Part shown: in pieces, positions 44,064 to 52,095 of the stretch
Layout: every line of letters starts with the position of its first letter
Position numbering within the stretch: position 1 is the first letter of the stretch
Origin: Pseudomonadota bacterium
GTDB lineage: Bacteria > Pseudomonadota > Alphaproteobacteria > Caulobacterales > Caulobacteraceae
Direction of reading: 5' to 3'
NCBI GenBank assembly: GCA_018241335.1
Contig: JAFEEA010000002.1
Span: 1 to 52,095, forward strand
Length of the DNA stretch: 52,095 nt
The notes under the pieces: generated by a model
What the model was told of the DNA's origin: nothing
What the model saw: the letters and a program-made list of their open reading frames with translations, nothing else
Databases searched by the model: none
Translations under genes and position numbers: made by a program

Positions 44064-44097
44064 GACTTTGTTCTTGCAATGAGACTATTGTCTCATT
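44061..44097 (+). promoter_or_regulatory. TetR-type operator upstream of the NTF2-fold/TetR pair
   Basis: AATGAGAC (44078-44085) and GTCTCATT (44090-44097) are exact 8-bp inverted repeats with a 4-nt spacer, and the half-site TGAGAC recurs at 44061-44066 (19 nt before the copy at 44080-44085). The dyad is about 80 nt before the first gene of a two-gene unit whose second gene is a TetR regulator, so autorepression is the likely role. Confidence 0.65.
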
Positions 44098-44175
44098 AGG
44101 TGTCACGAGCGTCGCCCCGATACGGCGACGCCCGTCACCTTTCCCGGCCCCGCCGGGCCAATCCAGGAACCTCCC

Positions 44176-44598
44176 ATGCCGCTGACCCGCGAACAGATGG
44201 ACCGCAAGATGGACGAGCACTTCGGGTTCGAGGCCCGCGACGACATCGCCGGCGTTCTCGCCACCCTCACCGACGACGCCGAACACGACATCGTCGGCTG
44301 GCCGGGCGGCCCGACCCACGGCCGCGATGGCGCGCGCCCCTTCTACGAGACCCTGTTCGCCGACCTCTCGGACGGCCAGGTGCGCTGCCTGCGCCGGCTG
44401 CATGGCGCGGATTTCCTGGTCGACGACAGCCTCTGGCGCGGCAAGGCGCCCGGCCGCCCCTTCGGCCTCGACGGCCGCGGCCGCGACCTGGAGTTCCGGC
44501 TGCTGCACGTGGTCGAGTTCACCGACGACGGAAACATCAAGCGCGAGAACGTCTGGGTCGACCTGGCCTCGATCATCCAGCAGCTGCCGCAGGACTGA
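44176..44598 (+). CDS. NTF2-fold (SnoaL-like) protein
   Basis: Cytosolic 140-aa protein with cone-fold landmarks. MPLTREQMDRKMDEHFGFEA forms the N-terminal helix, TLTDDAEHDIVGWPGGPTHG the first strand and FEFxDDGxI-like VVEFTDDGNIKRENVWVD the last sheet. The SnoaL/NTF2-like superfamily includes steroid isomerases, dehydratases and many proteins of unknown function. No catalytic residue can be assigned. It precedes tetR by 1 nt and lies behind the operator at 44061-44097, suggesting inducible expression. Confidence 0.8.
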   Translation: MPLTREQMDRKMDEHFGFEARDDIAGVLATLTDDAEHDIVGWPGGPTHGRDGARPFYETLFADLSDGQVRCLRRLHGADFLVDDSLWRGKAPGRPFGLDGRGRDLEFRLLHVVEFTDDGNIKRENVWVDLASIIQQLPQD

Positions 44599-44599
44599 C

Positions 44600-45205
44600 G
44601 TGCCCCCCGCCTCGCCCAAGGGCCGGCCGAACCAGAAGCAGCGCACCCGCAAGGACCTGCTCGACGCGGCCGCGCGCCTGCTGCGCGAGGGCAGGCGCCC
44701 CAGCCTGGACGATGTGGCCGAGGCCGCCCTCGTCTCGCGAGCTACCGCCTATCGCTACTTCGCCAGCATCGAGGCCCTGCTGCTGGAGGCGTCGGTTCAC
44801 GTCTCGGCGCCTGACGCGTCGGTGCTGGACGCCGCCTCGGCCACCGACCCCCTGGGCAGGCTCGTGGCGGTGGACGACGCGTTCACGGTCATGATCCGCG
44901 ACAACGAGGCGCCCCTGCGCCTGATGCTGGCCCGCATCCTCGAACGCTCGGTGCGCGCCGACGCCCCCGCCGATCTCCCCGCCCGCCAGAACCGCCGCGC
45001 GCCGCTCATCGAGGCGGCGCTGGAGCCGGCGCGCGCAAGCCTGGCCCCGGACGCCTACGACCGGCTGGTCGCCGCCCTCTCCATCGTCATCGGCACGGAA
45101 AGCTTCATCGTCACCCGGGACGTCCTGCGCCTCTCGGACGACGACGCCGCCGCCGTCCGCCGCTGGGCCATCGCCGCCCTGGTGGACGCGGCCACCAAAG
45201 ACTGA
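44600..45205 (+). CDS. TetR/AcrR family transcriptional regulator
   Basis: Repressor (201 aa) with an N-terminal HTH (SLDDVAEAALVSRATAYRYF at about 35-54) and a C-terminal helical ligand-binding domain. GTG 44600 follows the NTF2-fold gene by 1 nt, so both are made from one transcript; the open frame upstream runs through that gene. It probably binds the palindrome at 44078-44097 and senses a small hydrophobic ligand, possibly the substrate of the NTF2-fold protein. It converges on guaA with a 12-nt gap. Confidence 0.88.
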   Translation: MPPASPKGRPNQKQRTRKDLLDAAARLLREGRRPSLDDVAEAALVSRATAYRYFASIEALLLEASVHVSAPDASVLDAASATDPLGRLVAVDDAFTVMIRDNEAPLRLMLARILERSVRADAPADLPARQNRRAPLIEAALEPARASLAPDAYDRLVAALSIVIGTESFIVTRDVLRLSDDDAAAVRRWAIAALVDAATKD

Positions 45206-45217
45206 AGGCGCCCTCGC

Positions 45218-46780
<1,563 letters not shown>

Positions 46781-46820
46781 GGCGGGCCTTTAGAGCAGAA
46801 TCGCCGAAACGTCACGGTCC

Positions 46821-48086
46821 CTAGCGCCGCGCCATCACCGCCACGAAGAACCCGTCCGTCCCCGCCGACCGGGGCGTCAGGCGCAGATGGCCCGCCGGCG
46901 TCAGGAAGGCGTCCGCGACCCCCGCCGCCGGGACCGCCGCGAACCCCGGCGTCCGCGCCAGGAAGGCCGCCACCCGGTCCTCGTTCTCCTCGGCGAACAG
47001 CGAGCAGGTGACGTAGACCAGCCGTCCGCCGCTCTTCACGAACGCCGCCGCCCCGTCCAGCACCGCGTCCTGTTCGGTCATCCGCCGTTCCAGCTGCTCG
47101 GGGCTGAGGCGCCACTTGGCGTCGGGATGGCGCCGCCAGGTGCCAGAGCCGGTGCAGGGGGCGTCGACGAACACCAGGTCCATCCTGCCTTCCAGGCCCC
47201 TGAGGGGGTCCTTCTCGATCGGCGAGCGGACCTGCAGGTTGCGAACCCCGGCCCGCTGCGCGCGGCGTACGGTGTCGGTCAACCGCCGGGCGTCGGCGTC
47301 GTACGCATAGAGCTGGCCGGTGTTTCCCATGGCCGCGGCCAGGGCCAGGGTCTTGCCGCCGCCGCCGGCGCAATAGTCCAGCACCTGCTGGCCCTTGACC
47401 TCGCCGGCGCAGGCGGCCGCCATCTGCGAGCCGATGTCCTGCACCTCGAACCAGCCTTTCTCGAAGGCCGGCGAGGCCTCCACCGGCGCGGCCCGTTCGC
47501 TGGCCGCCGGGGCGGGAATGCGCACGGCGTTGGCCGCCAGGGCCGAGGTTTGCGGACCGAAGGTCTCCAGCGCCTTCAGCACATGGGCCACGTCGCTCTT
47601 CAGGGTGTTGGCGCGCAGGTCCACCGGCGCCCGCTCGGCCATGGCGGACAACTCCTCGCCGGCCCCCTCGCCGTACACCCGCTGCAGAGAGTCCGCCGCC
47701 CAATCCGGATAATCGCCCCGCACGGCCGGCGGCGCCGCGGCGAGATCAGCCGGCTCGGCCAGGCGCGCCTGCTCAACGTCTGACAGCGCACCCGGGCCAT
47801 GCTGCTCGGCGGCCGCCGCCCCGATGCGCTCGCCGTTCCAGCCCCAAATTCTGGCGAGCGCCCCCAGCACCCGCGCGCGGTTGCTCTCCTCGCCCATCGC
47901 CCAGGCCAGCGACCGGCGTCGGCGCAGCACGTCCAGCACCAGGCCCGAGACGAACGCCCGGTCCTTGGCGCCGGCGTAGCGGGCGCCGTCGCCCCAGGCC
48001 TTCAGCGCCAGGCGCACGGGCTTGTGGCGCTGGTCCATGTCGTCCAGCACCTCGATCGCCGCCGCGATCCGGCCGCCGTCACGCAT
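46821..48086 (-). CDS. rsmB: 16S rRNA (cytosine-C5)-methyltransferase, RsmB-like
   Basis: Fmu/RsmB-family protein (421 aa). A NusB-like N-terminal domain (about 1-130) is followed by a SAM-dependent methyltransferase domain with SAM loop DYCAGGGGKTLALA. The two catalytic Cys, Cys311 in DAPCTGSGTW and Cys361 in VTCSLFAEENE, are exactly 50 residues apart, as in E. coli RsmB. It methylates a cytosine in 16S rRNA. It lies 40 nt upstream of guaA on the same strand. Start ATG 48086 fits the family. RsmB versus another NSUN paralogue is likely but not certain. Confidence 0.87.
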   Translation of the reverse strand: MRDGGRIAAAIEVLDDMDQRHKPVRLALKAWGDGARYAGAKDRAFVSGLVLDVLRRRRSLAWAMGEESNRARVLGALARIWGWNGERIGAAAAEQHGPGALSDVEQARLAEPADLAAAPPAVRGDYPDWAADSLQRVYGEGAGEELSAMAERAPVDLRANTLKSDVAHVLKALETFGPQTSALAANAVRIPAPAASERAAPVEASPAFEKGWFEVQDIGSQMAAACAGEVKGQQVLDYCAGGGGKTLALAAAMGNTGQLYAYDADARRLTDTVRRAQRAGVRNLQVRSPIEKDPLRGLEGRMDLVFVDAPCTGSGTWRRHPDAKWRLSPEQLERRMTEQDAVLDGAAAFVKSGGRLVYVTCSLFAEENEDRVAAFLARTPGFAAVPAAGVADAFLTPAGHLRLTPRSAGTDGFFVAVMARR

Positions 48087-48110
48087 TTGATCGGGACCTG
48101 CCCTCTGTTC

Positions 48111-48228
48111 CGATCACCCCGACGAAAGTCGGGGCCCAGGCAAAAGGGCGCAAATCCAACGAACCCTCGCCCCACATCGGGAGCGCGGAGAGTCTTGCCT
48201 GGGCCCCGGCTTTCGCCGGGGTGAGCGG
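48111..48228. repeat. Inverted pair of GC-rich palindromic repeats between guaB and rsmB
   Basis: Left arm 48111-48143 and right arm 48195-48228 are inverted copies of about 33 nt, agreeing at all but about three positions; they contain CCCCGACTTTCGTCGGGG-type stems on one side and its variant on the other. Each arm is also self-complementary. A related copy lies at 39919-39948. Spacer is about 51 nt. It fills the guaB-rsmB gap and could be a terminator or attenuator, or a non-autonomous mobile repeat. Confidence 0.65.
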
Positions 48229-48253
48229 GCAGATGGGGGTTGTAGGCAGGGCC

Positions 48254-49792
<1,539 letters not shown>

Positions 49793-50347
49793 TCAAGGCC
49801 GCGCGACGTCGGGTCCCAGGCGCTTGAGCACCGCGCGGGCGTCGAAAGCGGCCGCATCGTCGGCCGGCTTTGCGCCGTGGCCGAGCGCGATGTCGGCGAA
49901 GGCGACATAGGCGGTCAGGGTCCGGTCCTCGAGGGTCGGGGCCGGTGCGGCGTCCGGCCTCCAGTCCCGCCAGCCGCCGAACCAGCTACCGCCCCGATAG
50001 CGCCAGTGCGGCCCCCAGGCCCCGTCTATGGCCGGCGGCGCCGGGGTCGGCTGGGTCTGCAGCTTGGGGTGCGCGCGCGTCTCCTCGTTCTGCAGGCTGA
50101 ACCAGTCATAGCCTTGCTCGACGGTCAGCTCGGCCGCGCGATAGAGCAGATAGGTCTCCACCGTCTGGCGCGAGGTCAACGAATTGCCGGAGAACAGCAC
50201 CCGCCACTTGCCCGGCTCGATCTGCCGCTCGCTGTAGCCGCCCTGGGCCGGATCGGGCGAGGTCGCCAGCGACTGGTACGGCGTCTCGCCCGCGCAGGCG
50301 CCGAGGGTCAGAACGGCCGCCACGGCCAGCACGGCTTTGATACGCAT
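49793..50347 (-). CDS. CC0125/CC1285-like lipoprotein
   Basis: Protein of 184 aa with signal peptide and lipobox LGAC (Cys18), so membrane-anchored. The stretch SERQIEPGKWRVLFSGNSLT followed by TYLLYRAAELTVEQGYDWF is the conserved core of Caulobacterales CC0125/CC1285-type lipoproteins. A Trp/Gly/Arg-rich middle (GSWFGGWRDWRP) and a Pro-rich linker follow. Function is unknown. Its own transcript is likely; gaps of 75 nt and 83 nt separate it from neighbours. Confidence 0.75.
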   Translation of the reverse strand: MRIKAVLAVAAVLTLGACAGETPYQSLATSPDPAQGGYSERQIEPGKWRVLFSGNSLTSRQTVETYLLYRAAELTVEQGYDWFSLQNEETRAHPKLQTQPTPAPPAIDGAWGPHWRYRGGSWFGGWRDWRPDAAPAPTLEDRTLTAYVAFADIALGHGAKPADDAAAFDARAVLKRLGPDVARP

Positions 50348-50430
50348 CGACGGGTCCTCGCTTGACGGGAAGACCCTAGATTCCCGGGCGTCCGGGCGCG
50401 TTGACGCACGTCAACCGACGATGGTCTTGC

Positions 50431-51276
50431 CTAGTGCGACATCAACACGGGAACCGGCGTGGTCCGCAGCATGTGCATCGTCGCCCCGCCCAGGATGAAC
50501 TCGCGCGTGCGCGAATGACCAAAGGCGCCCATCACCATCAGGTCCGGTCGCCGCCTCTTGAGGTAGTCGTCCAGAACCCCGCCGATGGACCGGCCCACGG
50601 CGTCGACCTCGTCCAGTTCGGCCACGACGCCGTGCAGGCCCAGGTGGCGCGCCACGTCACGACCCGCGCCGCCCCGGGCGCTGGGCTTCTCGCCCACCAC
50701 GGTCAGCACCCGCACGGCGCGCGCCAGCCGCAGGGCCGGCAGGGCGTCGGCCAGGGCCCGCGCCGCCCCTCGGCTGCCATCCCAGGCGACCACCACCTCG
50801 TTCAGGACGCCGCCGTCAAATCGGGCCCGCGCGGCATCGAAGACCACCACTGGCCGCCCCGAGGCGAAGATCACCGCCTCGGCCGTCGCCGTGCCGCCCG
50901 GCGCGCCCGTCACCGGCGCCAGGCACAGGTCGTGGGTCTTGGCCCGCTCGGCCACGTGATCGGCGACGCCGTAGAGGTCGCAGGTCTCCAGCAGCTGGGC
51001 GTGGTTCACCCCGGCGGCCGACGCCTTGGCCGAAAAGTCGTCCAGGGCCGCGCGGCACCCGGTGGCGCTTTGGGCCTCGGCCTCGCGGACGAACTGCGGC
51101 ATGTCCAGGAGGTAGTTGGGTATCCAGCCGCCCTTCAGCGGGATGCGCACATTCACGGCCACGGCCGTCAGCTTGGCCCCCGTCATCTGAGCGAACGCCA
51201 CGGATTGCTCGATCGCCGCCGGCGAAGTGGCGTCGGGATAGCCCGAGAGGGGCGTCAGCAGGTCGCTCCAGGTCAT
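50431..51276 (-). CDS. Universal stress protein (tandem UspA-type)
   Basis: Cytosolic 281-aa protein of two Usp-like folds. The C-terminal one has the ATP-binding pattern GAFGHSRTREFILGGAT (G-x2-G-x9-GG-x) followed by PVPVLMSH. The N-terminal half is more divergent, including an ASGRPVVVFDA segment. Usp proteins respond to starvation, oxygen shift or envelope stress. I chose ATG 51276 because GGAG lies 7 nt upstream; ATG 51288 and TTG 51297 are also possible. Confidence 0.85.
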   Translation of the reverse strand: MTWSDLLTPLSGYPDATSPAAIEQSVAFAQMTGAKLTAVAVNVRIPLKGGWIPNYLLDMPQFVREAEAQSATGCRAALDDFSAKASAAGVNHAQLLETCDLYGVADHVAERAKTHDLCLAPVTGAPGGTATAEAVIFASGRPVVVFDAARARFDGGVLNEVVVAWDGSRGAARALADALPALRLARAVRVLTVVGEKPSARGGAGRDVARHLGLHGVVAELDEVDAVGRSIGGVLDDYLKRRRPDLMVMGAFGHSRTREFILGGATMHMLRTTPVPVLMSH

Positions 51277-51338
51277 GGCGAACTCCATCGTTTCCAAGCC
51301 TGACTGGCAGGATAAGGCGCGAACCGCCTTGATGGAGA

Positions 51339-51953
51339 TCAGGCGGGGGCGGCGTGCAGCAGGTTCTTCAGGGCCAGCCAGATGCCGGCGGCGCCGGCGA
51401 TCAGTACGGCGGCGCTCAAGGCGGCCATGGCATAGCCGATCAAGGTCAGGACACCGTCACGCTGCACCAGGCTCAGGCCCAGCACAGCCACCGAGGCGGC
51501 CGGCAGCATGTTGCCCAGCGGGATCGGCAGCACCAGGACCGCCGCCAGCAGTCCACAAACTACGCCGATCGCCGAATCCCCGATGCGGCCGAACAGGAAC
51601 CCCAGCCTGTGCGTCGACAGCCGCTCGATGCGCCGCAGGATCGGGACCGCCCTTGCGCAGAACCGGCGCAGCGTCGCCCGCTCCACCGTTTGCCGGGTCA
51701 GGCTGGCCGGCAGCCATGGCGCGCGCCTGCCGACGATGAGCTGCGGCGAGACGATCAGCAGCGGAAAACCCAGCACTGTCGTGGCGCCCGGAGGCAGGGG
51801 CAGCAGGTTCAGAAGCCCCAGGATGAACAGCACCGCCCCGAAGGCCCGGCCGCCTACCCCCTCGATGACCTCGCCCAGGCTGATGCGGCCCGGCCCTTTG
51901 GGGCACAAGGCCATCAGCAGGCGCGACAGGGGCTGCCGTCTCTCAGACTCCAA
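51339..51953 (-). CDS. ExoD family membrane protein
   Basis: Protein with RRQPLSRLLMALCP at its start, then ISLGEVIEGVGGRAFGAVLF, three to four hydrophobic helices and GNMLPAASVAVLGLSLVQRDG. This matches the ExoD family, linked to exopolysaccharide production and nodule entry in rhizobia, though the biochemical role is unclear. Start TTG 51953 limits overlap with the upstream esterase gene to 11 nt; the frame is open to ATG 52010, which would give a 68-nt overlap. I give the TTG start only moderate weight. Confidence 0.8.
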   Translation of the reverse strand: MESERRQPLSRLLMALCPKGPGRISLGEVIEGVGGRAFGAVLFILGLLNLLPLPPGATTVLGFPLLIVSPQLIVGRRAPWLPASLTRQTVERATLRRFCARAVPILRRIERLSTHRLGFLFGRIGDSAIGVVCGLLAAVLVLPIPLGNMLPAASVAVLGLSLVQRDGVLTLIGYAMAALSAAVLIAGAAGIWLALKNLLHAAPA

Positions 51954-52095
51954 AGGGATAGGTCTCGTCCTCGACGCCGCTCGCCTCGCCGCCTTCGATA
52001 GCGCCGCCATCCAGCGGAGTCACCGCGTGCGTCTCGTCGAACCAGGCGAAGGCGTCGAACTGGTCGCCCGGCGCCGAGAGGGCGTAGTGGCTCTG
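51943..52095 (-). CDS. Erythromycin esterase family protein, C-terminal fragment
   Basis: The window ends inside this gene; 50 C-terminal codons and the stop (51943-51945) are present. The translated tail QSHYALSAPGDQFDAFAWFD continuing into ETHAVTPL matches the C-terminus of erythromycin-esterase-like hydrolases, which many environmental bacteria carry with unclear substrates. An acidic, Gly/Glu-rich tail (EGGEASGVEDETYPFGV) follows. The catalytic part lies outside the window. Its end overlaps the start of the ExoD gene, implying translational coupling. Confidence 0.6.
   Translation of the reverse strand, partial: QSHYALSAPGDQFDAFAWFDETHAVTPLDGGAIEGGEASGVEDETYPFGV

Overview
The window is about 52 kb of very GC-rich chromosomal DNA with tightly packed genes and frequent GTG/TTG starts. 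The gene content points to an alphaproteobacterium, most likely Caulobacterales (Caulobacter/Phenylobacterium type). The supporting signs are the lptF-lptG-lptD-surA-pdxA-rsmA string, a large TonB-dependent receptor, a lipoprotein that resembles the CC0125/CC1285 family, and dispersed GC-rich palindromic repeats. This assignment rests on recognised protein families and gene order, not on a database search. I see no tRNA, rRNA, CRISPR array, phage or transposase gene.

Layout. 1-8.2 kb (+): the 3' end of lipB, then LPS export and outer-membrane assembly (lptF, lptG, lptD, surA), followed without a break by pdxA and rsmA. 8.2-14.4 kb (-): fabD, fabG, acpP, fabF, mltG, yicC, gmk, which combine fatty-acid synthesis, a peptidoglycan lytic transglycosylase, an RNA-related protein and guanylate kinase. 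14.6-16.7 kb: an exported peroxiredoxin with a SUKH-like protein (+), then two VOC-fold genes (-). 17-18.2 kb (+): ribosomal operon rpsF-rpsR-rplI with a terminator. 18.4-22.4 kb: a TonB-dependent receptor with its own terminator and an Amt ammonium channel. 22.6-31.2 kb (+): dnaB-alr, a convergent Yip1-like membrane gene, then radA-cvpA-purF-BASS transporter-SDR. 31.3-36.1 kb (-): yfgM-like, bamB, der, and panB.

36.1-39.3 kb (-) is the most interesting part. A three-gene cassette (small membrane protein with a PPEL motif, ECF-type sigma factor, small two-helix membrane protein that overlaps the sigma gene) is present twice in tandem. It looks like a duplicated envelope-sensing sigma module. 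panB begins 1 nt after the end of the first copy.

39.4-45.2 kb is accessory: a DoxX-like protein, a TDT-family exporter preceded by a LysR regulator and a dyad, an ArsC-like reductase, a small membrane protein, an unassigned TIM-barrel protein, and an NTF2-fold/TetR pair behind a clear operator palindrome. 45.2-52.1 kb (-): guaB, rsmB and guaA (GMP synthesis plus 16S rRNA m5C methylation), a CC0125-type lipoprotein, a universal stress protein, an ExoD-family protein, and the 3' end of an erythromycin-esterase-like gene.

Most of the window is ordinary core genome. The candidates for something less described are the duplicated sigma cassette, the two palindromic repeat families, the operator-bearing accessory pairs, and the orphan TIM-barrel and SUKH-like proteins.
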